From assembly GCA_017438675.1 (NCBI GenBank), contig JAFRUW010000133.1, forward strand, positions 1-7,131: a stretch of 7,131 nt of DNA, written 5' to 3'. This document shows, piece after piece, positions 1 to 6,125 of this stretch. The notes beneath the pieces are model-generated. The model did no database searches. It saw only the letters and a list, made by a program, of their open reading frames with translations, and had not been told where the DNA came from. The position numbers were made by a program, and so were the translations under genes. Position 1 is the stretch's first letter. Each line of letters opens with the position of its first letter. This stretch comes from Oscillospiraceae bacterium. Lineage in GTDB: Bacteria; Bacillota; Clostridia; Oscillospirales; Oscillospiraceae.

Positions 1-1340
1 ATCACATGTTCTATCAGTATCACCCCTATGATTCCCACTGGGGCCCAATGCACTGGGGTCACGCCGTCAGTACCGATCTGCTTCACTGGGAGTATCTCCC
101 CGTTGTCATGGCGCCGGACATGCCCTATGACAGGGACGGGTGCTTCTCCGGCAGCGCAGTAACCCTTCCCGACGGCAGGCACATGCTCATGTATACAGGC
201 GTCAGGGACGAGGTGAAGGACAGCGGCGAGACCTTGGAGTACCAGACCCAGAATCTGGCCTTCGGCAACGGCCTCGATTATGAAAAGTACGAGCACAACC
301 CCGTCATCACAGCCGCAGACCTTCCGGAAAACGGCAGCGCCTCGGCCTTCCGCGATCCCAGGATATGGCAGGAGAAGGACGGAACCTACAGGGCGGTAAT
401 TGCCAACAACGAGATCGGCAGGGGCGGCAGGATGCTTGTTTACAGGAGCGCCGACGCCCTGCACTGGGAGTTTTCTCACGTTCTGGCGGAGAACAACAAC
501 CGCATAGGGCTTATGTGGGAGTGCCCCGACTTCTTTGAGCTGGACGGAAAATATGTGCTTCTCGCCAGCGCCCAGGACATGCTCCCCAAGGGCTTTGAAT
601 ACCATAACGGGAACGGCACCTTCTGCATGATCGGCGGCTATGACGAAGCCTCACACCGCTTTACGGCGGAATCCGACTACGCCATCGACTACGGTATCGA
701 TTTCTACGCTCCTCAGACGGTGCTGACACCGGACGGCAGAAGGGTCATGATTGGCTGGATGCAGAACTGGGATACCTGCGACCTGCCTCTTCACACCAGG
801 CCCTGGTTCGGCCAGATGAGTCTCCCCAGGGAGCTGTCGGTGAAAGGCGGCAGACTGTATCAGATGCCGATCAGAGAGCTTGAGGCTCTCAGATATGACG
901 AGGCAGAGTATAAGGACGTGGTCATCGAGGATGAGGAGATCACTCTTCCCGGCGTTTCGGGGCGGCTTCTTGACATGGAGGTGGAGATCGAGCCCGCGGG
1001 TGAGGTTTTCGCCAAATTCGGGGTGAAATTCGCACGGAACGAGGATTATCACACAAGAGTCAGCTTCCGCCCGAAGGAGTCCATCCTGAAGATAGACCGC
1101 AAATTCTCAGGCTCACGCCGTGCCATAGTCCACGAAAGGCGGGCGAAGGTGAGCCATGAAAACGGAAAGATAAAGCTCCGCGTTATCCTTGACCGCTTCA
1201 GCGCCGAGGTCTTTGTAAACGACGGCGAAAAGGTGCTTTCCGTCACTGTGGACACCGACCTTTCCGTCGACGGCATTTCCTTCTACGTTAACGGCAGAGC
1301 CTCTTTCAGCGTCAAAAAGTACATTCTTTCCACGAATTAA
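1..1340 (+). CDS. GH32 beta-fructosidase / sucrose-6-phosphate hydrolase, 5'-truncated by window edge
   Basis: Hydrolyses beta-fructosidic bonds in sucrose, sucrose-6-phosphate or fructans. The reading frame is open to the left edge (the codon before the first ATG at base 6 encodes His, giving HMFYQYHP), so that ATG is internal and the true start lies outside. The N-terminal NDPNG motif with the nucleophile Asp is therefore not visible. Numbering from the Met at base 6, the beta-propeller shows WGHAVSTD (17-24), SGS (48-50), the RDP motif with the transition-state-stabilising Asp (R116-D117-P118) and the EC motif with the acid/base Glu (E172-C173). From about residue 300 a C-terminal beta-sandwich follows, with the typical DRFSAEVFVNDGEK signature. 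The WGHAVSTDLLHWEYLP stretch favours the sucrose-6-phosphate hydrolase/invertase type over plant-style enzymes, but GH32 specificity cannot be settled from motifs. Location is unknown because any signal peptide would be outside the window. A terminator follows 30 bases after the stop. Confidence 0.95.
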   Translation, partial: HMFYQYHPYDSHWGPMHWGHAVSTDLLHWEYLPVVMAPDMPYDRDGCFSGSAVTLPDGRHMLMYTGVRDEVKDSGETLEYQTQNLAFGNGLDYEKYEHNPVITAADLPENGSASAFRDPRIWQEKDGTYRAVIANNEIGRGGRMLVYRSADALHWEFSHVLAENNNRIGLMWECPDFFELDGKYVLLASAQDMLPKGFEYHNGNGTFCMIGGYDEASHRFTAESDYAIDYGIDFYAPQTVLTPDGRRVMIGWMQNWDTCDLPLHTRPWFGQMSLPRELSVKGGRLYQMPIRELEALRYDEAEYKDVVIEDEEITLPGVSGRLLDMEVEIEPAGEVFAKFGVKFARNEDYHTRVSFRPKESILKIDRKFSGSRRAIVHERRAKVSHENGKIKLRVILDRFSAEVFVNDGEKVLSVTVDTDLSVDGISFYVNGRASFSVKKYILSTN

Positions 1341-1369
1341 ACAATAATACCGAACTATCTCAAGCAATA

Positions 1370-1410
1370 ACCGCCGGATGCAGTAAAAGTGTCCGGCGGT
1401 TTTGCTTTAT
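1370..1410 (+). terminator. Rho-independent terminator after the GH32 gene
   Basis: A perfect 9-bp stem, ACCGCCGGA (1370-1378) with TCCGGCGGT (1392-1400), has a 13-base loop and is followed by TTTTGCTTTATT. It lies 30 bases past the GH32 stop and separates that gene from the lipoprotein gene downstream. Confidence 0.85.
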
Positions 1411-1495
1411 TAAATAATAATAATTTTTGTTTTTCAGGACCGTTTCAGGTTGGCGGTTTACTATATGACCATAACACACGAAAGGATGTGAAACC

Positions 1496-2824
1496 ATGAG
1501 AAACAAAAAATCTTTCAGGATAACGGCTCTCATATCGGTGCTCATGATAGTGACGGCTCTGATTCTTGCGGGCTGCAATTCCGGAAACAGTACAATACAA
1601 GCATCAACAACACCAACAACATCGACAACAGACACCGCAGCAGACAGATCGGAAAACACATCCGTTACGGCGGCTGAAGAAGCGGTCGGAGGGACCGAAT
1701 CCGGGGGTGAAACGGATACGGCGATATCTGCCGGGGCAGCGTACACAGGAGGACTGATGAATGCTTCGGATCTCTTTACGGAGCGGGATCTGGTGCAGAC
1801 GCCCGACCTGACGGAGGCGGTAATCTATACGGTTTCCGACGGTGAGGACATACACATAACCGCAGAGGGCGTATACGTTCTGAACGGCAAGGCGGCAGAC
1901 GTGACGGTTTACGTTGAGGCGGACGACCAGGCCAAGGTACAGATCGTACTTGACGGCGTTACGATAGAGAACGCGGACTTCCCCTGCATCTACGTAAAAC
2001 AGGCTGACAAAGTGTATGTGACCACTGCGGCGGAAAGCACCCTTTCGGTGACCGGAAGCTTCATCGCGGACGGCGATACCAATACCGACGCTGTGATATT
2101 CTCCAAGGACGACCTGGTGCTGAACGGCGCATCCGTACTTAACATCTCCTCCACTGACAACGGCGTTGTTTCCAAGGACGACCTGAAGATCACCGGCGGC
2201 ACATACAATATCACCGCCTCATCCAAGGCCTTTGAAGCCAACGACTCCATCAGGATCTATGACGGCGTATTCAGCCTTAAGGCAGGCACGGACTGCTTCC
2301 ACGCGGAGAATGATGAGGACGACACTCTCGGTTACATTTACATTTGCGGCGGAGAGTTCAATCTTGAGTCCGGGGACGACGCCGTCCACGGCGAGTCCGT
2401 TGTCCAGATCGACGGCGGTACGTTCAACATAAGCGCCGGAGAGGGCATCGAGGGCACATATATCCAGATAAACGACGGTACGATCAACATCACGAGCTGG
2501 GACGACGGCATAAACGCGGCTCAGAAATCAGACTCTTACCGGGCCACCCTTGAGATAAACGGCGGAAGCATCAAAGTATCCGTAACCAACGGCGACACGG
2601 ACTGCATCGATGTAAACGGCGACCTGTATATTAAGGGCGGTACCGTAAATGTGACAGGTTCCTCGGTATTCGACTGCGACGGCGCTGTGGAATTCACAGG
2701 CGGTACGGTCATAGTCAACGGCAGCGAAGTCGATACCATCCCGTACTCCATGGGCGGAGGCGGAATGGGCAATATGGGCGGCTTCATGGGCGGAGGCGGA
2801 ATGGGCAGACCGCGCATGGGATAG
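1496..2824 (+). CDS. Cthe_2159-like carbohydrate-binding beta-helix lipoprotein with Gly/Met-rich tail
   Basis: A predicted surface lipoprotein of 442 aa. The N-terminus is a lipoprotein signal peptide: basic MRNKK, a hydrophobic stretch and the lipobox LAGC with the acylated Cys at residue 27. Residues about 28-75 form a Ser/Thr/Ala-rich low-complexity linker. From about 110 to 415 the protein shows repeating beta-helix rungs with short Gly-Gly-Thr-x-Asn-Ile turns (ITGGTYNI, IDGGTFNI, INDGTINI, IKGGTVNV) and Asp-rich turns (KDDL, SGDDAVHGE, WDDGINA). This pattern matches my memory of the carbohydrate-binding domain family named after Clostridium thermocellum Cthe_2159, reported to bind polygalacturonate and cellulose and to hold calcium. 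Residues about 419-442 are almost only Gly and Met. The start is supported by AAAGGATGTGA a few bases upstream. No catalytic motif is evident, so binding or adhesion to plant or envelope polysaccharide is inferred. It sits between two terminators and is probably monocistronic. Confidence 0.85.
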   Translation: MRNKKSFRITALISVLMIVTALILAGCNSGNSTIQASTTPTTSTTDTAADRSENTSVTAAEEAVGGTESGGETDTAISAGAAYTGGLMNASDLFTERDLVQTPDLTEAVIYTVSDGEDIHITAEGVYVLNGKAADVTVYVEADDQAKVQIVLDGVTIENADFPCIYVKQADKVYVTTAAESTLSVTGSFIADGDTNTDAVIFSKDDLVLNGASVLNISSTDNGVVSKDDLKITGGTYNITASSKAFEANDSIRIYDGVFSLKAGTDCFHAENDEDDTLGYIYICGGEFNLESGDDAVHGESVVQIDGGTFNISAGEGIEGTYIQINDGTINITSWDDGINAAQKSDSYRATLEINGGSIKVSVTNGDTDCIDVNGDLYIKGGTVNVTGSSVFDCDGAVEFTGGTVIVNGSEVDTIPYSMGGGGMGNMGGFMGGGGMGRPRMG

Positions 2825-2856
2825 CCGTGATAACGAAGTAAAACGACGCTCTCAAC

Positions 2857-2891
2857 CGTCCGTCGGCACACTTGCCGGCGGACGATTTTAT
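2857..2891 (+). terminator. Hairpin terminator after the beta-helix lipoprotein gene
   Basis: A 12-bp stem with one G-T wobble, CGTCCGTCGGCA (2857-2868) with TGCCGGCGGACG (2873-2884), has a 4-base loop and is followed by ATTTTATT. The U tract is imperfect but the stem is strong and lies 32 bases past the stop codon. Confidence 0.75.
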
Positions 2892-3016
2892 TGTATTATG
2901 GCGGCAGATTTACATATTTCCGTGTCCTCGGTTTTATGTAAAATGACCCTTATGACAGTGGGAAAAGTGCACAACAAAAGCAGTCATCTTTCTACATTTT
3001 CACCGACCTTTTTCTA

Positions 3017-3044
3017 TTGACTTTTCGTTTTGCGGGCCATAATA
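3017..3044 (+). promoter_or_regulatory. Sigma-A type promoter of the P-type ATPase-like gene
   Basis: The -35 TTGACT (3017-3022) and the -10 CATAAT (3039-3044) each match consensus at five of six positions, with a 16-bp spacer. TAATAT at 3040-3045 with a 17-bp spacer is an alternative -10. Transcription would begin near 3051, just at the base of the leader hairpin. Confidence 0.7.
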
Positions 3045-3051
3045 TATTTAT

Positions 3052-3080
3052 ACGGCTCCAAGTCTGACTGAGCCGTTTTA
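3052..3080 (+). promoter_or_regulatory. 5'-leader hairpin at the predicted transcript start
   Basis: A perfect 7-bp inverted repeat, ACGGCTC (3052-3058) and GAGCCGT (3070-3076), has an 11-base loop and is followed by TTTA. It begins at the predicted transcription start and ends about 20 bases before the ribosome-binding site of the ATPase-like gene. It could be a weak attenuator/terminator or a 5'-end stabilising hairpin; the short U run argues against a strong terminator. Confidence 0.5.
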
Positions 3081-3097
3081 CATATTTCCGGTATTTG

Positions 3098-3105
3098 AAG
3101 GTGAG
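3098..3105 (+). promoter_or_regulatory. Ribosome-binding site that sets the ATPase-like start at 3110
   Basis: AAGGTGAG is a near-consensus Shine-Dalgarno sequence ending four bases before the ATG at 3110. An in-frame TTG at 3095 would place this site inside the coding region and lacks its own ribosome-binding site. A further in-frame ATG at 3134 has only a weak purine run. ATG 3110 is therefore preferred. Confidence 0.75.
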
Positions 3106-3109
3106 CCTT

Positions 3110-5077
3110 ATGATCAGCGAAAAAGGCAGAAAAATGAATACAAAGAAGCTGCTCTCCGACCTGAGAGACGGCGTGAATATAGATAAAATCAAGAAGCTTT
3201 TGAGATCCGTCGGCAGGGAACAGTCGGAGCTTTCGGTCATGATCCGGCTGGCAATAAGCGTTATCCTCCTCATCCTCGCGGGCCTGAGATTTATGCCCGG
3301 GGGGCTCTGCATGGGGAGCAGAACAGCGGCGCTCACGGTTTGCGCCTATGACATGGTTATAAACACTTTCAGGGCAATAAGATCGAAAAAGCTGCTGTCT
3401 CCCGTGATTCTCATAACTATTTCGAGCGTTTTAGCTTTTGCTGTCGGCGCATATTCCGACGCTGTCCTGTTTGTGGTCATCTACCGCGTGTTCGGTTTCC
3501 TCATCCGCCGCACCGTGAACTGGGCGAAGAGAGACACTGCGGACAGCCTGGATTTAAGGTCTGCCGAGGTCAGACTTTACGGCGACGGCAGGATCACCGT
3601 TGTCCCCGCTGACAGCGTCAAGGCCGGGGATCTGTATATGGTCACTCCCGGGGATGTTATCCCCCTTGACGGCGTTGTTCAGAGCGGCGCTTCCGAGCTG
3701 GACACCGAGCCTGTGACGGGTGAGACCGTTACCCGGAAAGTCCAGAAGGATTCCGTGGTTCTCTCCGGCTGTGTTAACGTAACAGGCACTCTTCTCGTTC
3801 AGGCAACAGCCGATCTCAGGGATTCCGTCGTGACCGGGAGAATGAACTTTATTGATAGTTATGACGCCTTTGAGGCGAAGCTTGAAAAGAGCTGTGAAGG
3901 CTTCAGAGCGATCTATGTTCCCGTTGTCTGCGTCATTGCGGCAGTTGTGGGTATTGCTGTTCCGCTTATTGCTGGAGACTTCCCCAGGTGGCTCCATACG
4001 GCGTCGGTGCTTCTGGCCGCTGCCAGTCCCGTGCCCCTCTTTGCCGCCTCCGCCATTACATATTACTCACAGCTTGGCGACGCGGCAGGCAAGGGAGTTC
4101 TCATAAGGAACAAGGAGACTGTTGACAAGCTGGCAAAGGTGAGCCGGGTGGTGTTCGACAAGGCAGGTACGCTTTTCACCGGCAGGCTGTCAGTCAAGGC
4201 TGTTGAGTCCGACCGCCTGTCGGACGAAGAACTCCTCATGCTGGCGGCCTATGCATTTGCAAATTCCGAATCCCGGATTGCGGAGGCAATAAAAGAGGCC
4301 TCGGGTTTTACGCCGGATAAAAACAGGATCAAAAAGAACTATGAGGAAGAGGGCAAGTGCAGCATAGTCCAGCTTAAGGACGGCAGGGTAATTGCCGCCG
4401 GAAGCCGTGAAATGCTTGAGATGATGGAGCTGCCCGTTCCGCCTGAGGAAAAGGGCTGCACCGCGGTTTACGTATGTATCGGGAAGCAGTACGCCGGATG
4501 CATCCGTTTGCAGGACAAGGTCCGTGCCGACGCCTGTAATGCCGTGAACGAGCTAAAGGCAATGGGCGCTCAGGACATCAGCATATTGGCTGCCGATTCC
4601 GAAGAAAACTGCCGTGATATTTCCGAGAGCCTTGGAGTGAACAGCGTATTCCACGCCGTGACGACTGATGAAAAGGAAGCCGTTCTGGAAGACCTCAAGG
4701 GTGACGGCGTGCTTGTATACCTCGGCAGCGGAGCCGACGATACTTCCCTGTACGGAAGGGCGGATGTGGACGCGGCTGTTAACGGTCTCATTTCGCATAA
4801 CGCTATGAAAAACGCCGATGTGGTCCTTGTAAAGAGCGAGCCGTCAAAGCTCGGTGCGGCCATCAGAGCGGCAAGAATAATAAAGAAAACAGCAAAGGCG
4901 AATTTCGGCCTTGTGGCCGCGGCGACATTCATTCCCGCGCTTATTGCCGTGTTCGGATCCCTGAAGCTGTGGACCTTCGGGTTCATACAGAGCGTTGCGG
5001 TCATCGTAACGGTGTTTATCGCCGCAGGGGCATACAGGTTCCTGGAAAAACAGTACGATGATCAAAAAACGGAATAA
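3110..5077 (+). CDS. P1B-type P-type ATPase homologue with degenerate catalytic motifs
   Basis: A 655-aa membrane protein with the layout of a heavy-metal P1B ATPase. It has no N-terminal metal-binding domain, four membrane segments at about 43-133, an actuator domain with the TGE loop intact (T203-G204-E205-T206), a membrane pair near 270-320, phosphorylation and nucleotide domains at about 340-580, and two C-terminal segments near 603-650. The key sites are altered: CPC is S306-P307-V308; DKTGT is D350-K-A-G-T (Asp kept, Thr to Ala); the N-domain HP is S388-R389; TGD is A494-A495-D496; GDGxND is G539-S-G-A-D-D544, losing the Mg-binding Asp. The P-domain Lys in DEKEAVLEDLK seems retained. 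From family knowledge such changes should impair metal binding, ATP binding and phosphoenzyme formation. The frame is intact along its length, which suggests a retained non-transport or altered function rather than decay. It has its own promoter and ends at a bidirectional terminator. Confidence 0.88.
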   Translation: MISEKGRKMNTKKLLSDLRDGVNIDKIKKLLRSVGREQSELSVMIRLAISVILLILAGLRFMPGGLCMGSRTAALTVCAYDMVINTFRAIRSKKLLSPVILITISSVLAFAVGAYSDAVLFVVIYRVFGFLIRRTVNWAKRDTADSLDLRSAEVRLYGDGRITVVPADSVKAGDLYMVTPGDVIPLDGVVQSGASELDTEPVTGETVTRKVQKDSVVLSGCVNVTGTLLVQATADLRDSVVTGRMNFIDSYDAFEAKLEKSCEGFRAIYVPVVCVIAAVVGIAVPLIAGDFPRWLHTASVLLAAASPVPLFAASAITYYSQLGDAAGKGVLIRNKETVDKLAKVSRVVFDKAGTLFTGRLSVKAVESDRLSDEELLMLAAYAFANSESRIAEAIKEASGFTPDKNRIKKNYEEEGKCSIVQLKDGRVIAAGSREMLEMMELPVPPEEKGCTAVYVCIGKQYAGCIRLQDKVRADACNAVNELKAMGAQDISILAADSEENCRDISESLGVNSVFHAVTTDEKEAVLEDLKGDGVLVYLGSGADDTSLYGRADVDAAVNGLISHNAMKNADVVLVKSEPSKLGAAIRAARIIKKTAKANFGLVAAATFIPALIAVFGSLKLWTFGFIQSVAVIVTVFIAAGAYRFLEKQYDDQKTE

Positions 5078-5082
5078 AAAAC

Positions 5083-5119
5083 AAAACAGCTGAAACGGTT
5101 TAAGTTTCAGCTGTTTTTT
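5083..5119. terminator. Bidirectional terminator shared by the ATPase-like gene and rnpB
   Basis: A perfect 14-bp stem (5083-5096 with 5104-5117; core AACAGCTGAAAC / GTTTCAGCTGTT) has a 7-base loop, GGTTTAA. On the + strand it ends in TTTTTT. On the - strand the complement of the A-rich flank (5076-5086) supplies a long T tract for rnpB. It serves two converging genes. Confidence 0.9.
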
Positions 5120-5122
5120 GGT

Positions 5123-5533
5123 GTGAGTAAGTCTGTAAGCCGGATTTTGTCTTAGACAGCCATCTATCTAGCTCTGCCGTTGCCGGCAGAGTCAAGCCAC
5201 CTCCTGAGAACAGCCGGGCAGGCTTATATGTTCTCCCACGGTGTTGCTCCGAATAGAGTTTACAGCGACGGACAGTTCCCAGCCGTCGGGCAGGCTCTTA
5301 CCTCTGCCTTTCCACCCTTACCGCGAAAACGATATGATTAACCACTGCGCCCTGTTAATGGTGGGCATAAAAGTTGACATGGTATATATCCGAAATCGCG
5401 GCGGTATATCTCTGTTGCACTTTTCCTGAAGTCGCCTTCGGCGGGCGTTACCCGTTATTCTTGCCCTGTGGAGCCCGGACTTTCCTCACGCACGGCCTTT
5501 CGGCATGTGCCCGCGGCTGTCCGGCTTACTCAC
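5123..5533 (-). ncRNA. rnpB: RNase P RNA, bacterial type A
   Basis: The catalytic RNA subunit of RNase P, which matures the 5' ends of tRNAs. Read on the minus strand, it has the universal GAGGAAAGTCCGGGCTCC block (5470-5487) and the matching 3' block ACAAAATCCGGCTTACAG (5133-5150), which together form P4. GGAAAAGTGCAACAGAGATA, GGTAAGGGTGGAAAGG, AAACTC..CGGAGCAA and GATAGATGGCTGTC also match conserved core segments. The ends are set by helix P1, GTGAGTAAG (5525-5533) pairing with CTTACTCAC (5123-5131). The P16 stem GAGAACA/TGTTCTC and P17 stem AGCC/GGCT support type A, as in Clostridia rather than Bacilli. The 5' end agrees with the transcription start predicted from a consensus promoter, and the 3' end runs into the bidirectional terminator. 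At about 411 nt it is of normal size; the P12 region is long (77 nt between its conserved flanks). Confidence 0.97.
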
Positions 5534-5539
5534 GGGGCT

Positions 5540-5568
5540 ATTATATTTTATTTTCGGGCAGTTGTCAA
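5540..5568 (-). promoter_or_regulatory. Perfect-consensus sigma-A promoter of rnpB
   Basis: On the minus strand TTGACA (5563-5568) and TATAAT (5540-5545) are both exact consensus, separated by exactly 17 bp. The predicted start, about 7 bases beyond the -10, falls at 5533-5534, the first base pair of helix P1. This fits a highly expressed housekeeping RNA. Confidence 0.93.
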
Positions 5569-5599
5569 ATATCAAGCTTTATTTCACGTCTTTATAAGC

Positions 5600-5607
5600 A
5601 AGGAGGT
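5600..5607 (+). promoter_or_regulatory. Strong ribosome-binding site fixing the lipoprotein start at 5615
   Basis: AAGGAGGT is a full-consensus Shine-Dalgarno sequence seven bases before ATG 5615. It overrules the upstream in-frame ATG at 5468, which lies inside rnpB. No clear sigma-A promoter for this gene was found on the + strand between rnpB and this site. Confidence 0.9.
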
Positions 5608-5614
5608 TGATTCT

Positions 5615-6058
5615 ATGAGAAAGGTTGTTATTATAGCTTTGGCTGTTGTTATTGCGCTATCGGTGACGGGGTGCGGTTTGGGACATGAGTTTCCCACGTC
5701 AACGCCGCCGCTTACGATCACCTACGGCGGCAGGACAGTGACCCCGAATCTGTACACAAACGAGTGGAACTACGTGGAGGCGGGAAGCTGGACTGGCTAT
5801 GTGGCGGACGGTATAGATCCCGCCACAGATGAGGATATTCCTGTCCTTGAAGTTTCTAAGGCTGATATTGAGAAATACGGGCTCACCGCCGTGTTGAACT
5901 TTGGATATCAGCCTGACAGAGTAAACGATCAAGCGGTCTCAGATGACGAGATCACTCTTGAGCTGCACGACGGCATCAATATTATTCACGCGGTATGGGA
6001 GATCCCCGAAAAACTGAAAGGGGAAGCATGGTACGGCATCCGCTGCAATATTGGATAA
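5615..6058 (+). CDS. Small uncharacterised lipoprotein (147 aa)
   Basis: A predicted membrane-anchored lipoprotein. The N-terminus is a clear lipoprotein signal peptide: MRK, a hydrophobic core and the lipobox VTGC with the acylated Cys at residue 20. After a short Pro/Thr-rich spacer (PTSTPPL), the mature part of about 128 aa looks all-beta: LTITYGGRTVTP, then a WNY/SWTGYVADG segment, then DIPVLEVSKADIEKYGLTAVLNFGYQPD, then an acidic stretch and a C-terminal AWYGIRCNIG strand. The order of these segments resembles, from memory, unnamed Firmicute lipoproteins of the form PPxLTVxxGGxxV, then a YSW-like turn and P(V)LEV. That resemblance is unverified and carries no known function. Codon use is like its neighbours. 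It diverges from rnpB, no terminator is evident after it, and the next gene 67 bases on has its own promoter. The function is unknown. Confidence 0.85.
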   Translation: MRKVVIIALAVVIALSVTGCGLGHEFPTSTPPLTITYGGRTVTPNLYTNEWNYVEAGSWTGYVADGIDPATDEDIPVLEVSKADIEKYGLTAVLNFGYQPDRVNDQAVSDDEITLELHDGINIIHAVWEIPEKLKGEAWYGIRCNIG

Positions 6059-6097
6059 TGCTGTTGTCAAAAAGGCTTTTCATATCTCCGGGTTTTG

Positions 6098-6106
6098 TGG
6101 TATAAT
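6098..6106 (+). promoter_or_regulatory. Extended -10 promoter of the CYTH gene
   Basis: TGG-TATAAT (6098-6106) is a perfect -10 with the TGn extension. No good -35 sits 16-18 bp upstream (TTTCAT at 6078-6083 is poor), as is usual for extended -10 promoters. The start would be near 6113, giving a leader of only about 13 bases that begins at the ribosome-binding site AGGTGAT (6114-6120). Confidence 0.65.
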
Positions 6107-6125
6107 CCCAACGAGGTGATGCTTT

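Noticed and set aside
6..8. ATG at 6 as the true start of the GH32 gene
   Set aside because: The frame is open upstream, and the conserved NDPNG block of GH32 must precede the HMFYQYHP segment.
2943..3020. 25-codon open frame in the gap before the ATPase-like gene
   Set aside because: It has no ribosome-binding site and no promoter-like signal before it, and its end overlaps the -35 of the next gene.
3095..3109. TTG start at 3095 for the ATPase-like gene
   Set aside because: It would place the strong Shine-Dalgarno AAGGTGAG inside the gene and has none of its own.
4570..5004. Minus-strand open frames of 73-144 codons opposite the ATPase-like gene and elsewhere (for example 3554-3997, 651-1052, 2536-2871)
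   Set aside because: They are complements of well-supported coding regions. None that I checked has a convincing ribosome-binding site or family motif.
3110..5077. Calling the ATPase-like gene a pseudogene
   Set aside because: There is no stop or frameshift over 655 codons, and the promoter, ribosome-binding site and terminator are intact. The altered residues are all at motif positions while the surrounding fold is kept.
5241..5610. Two small + strand open frames (5241-5429 and 5374-5610)
   Set aside because: Both lie mostly within the complement of rnpB, and their translations show no protein-like pattern.
5468..5614. Longer lipoprotein reading frame starting at ATG 5468
   Set aside because: The extension lies inside rnpB on the opposite strand and its promoter. 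ATG 5615 has a perfect ribosome-binding site and gives a proper lipoprotein signal peptide at its N-terminus.
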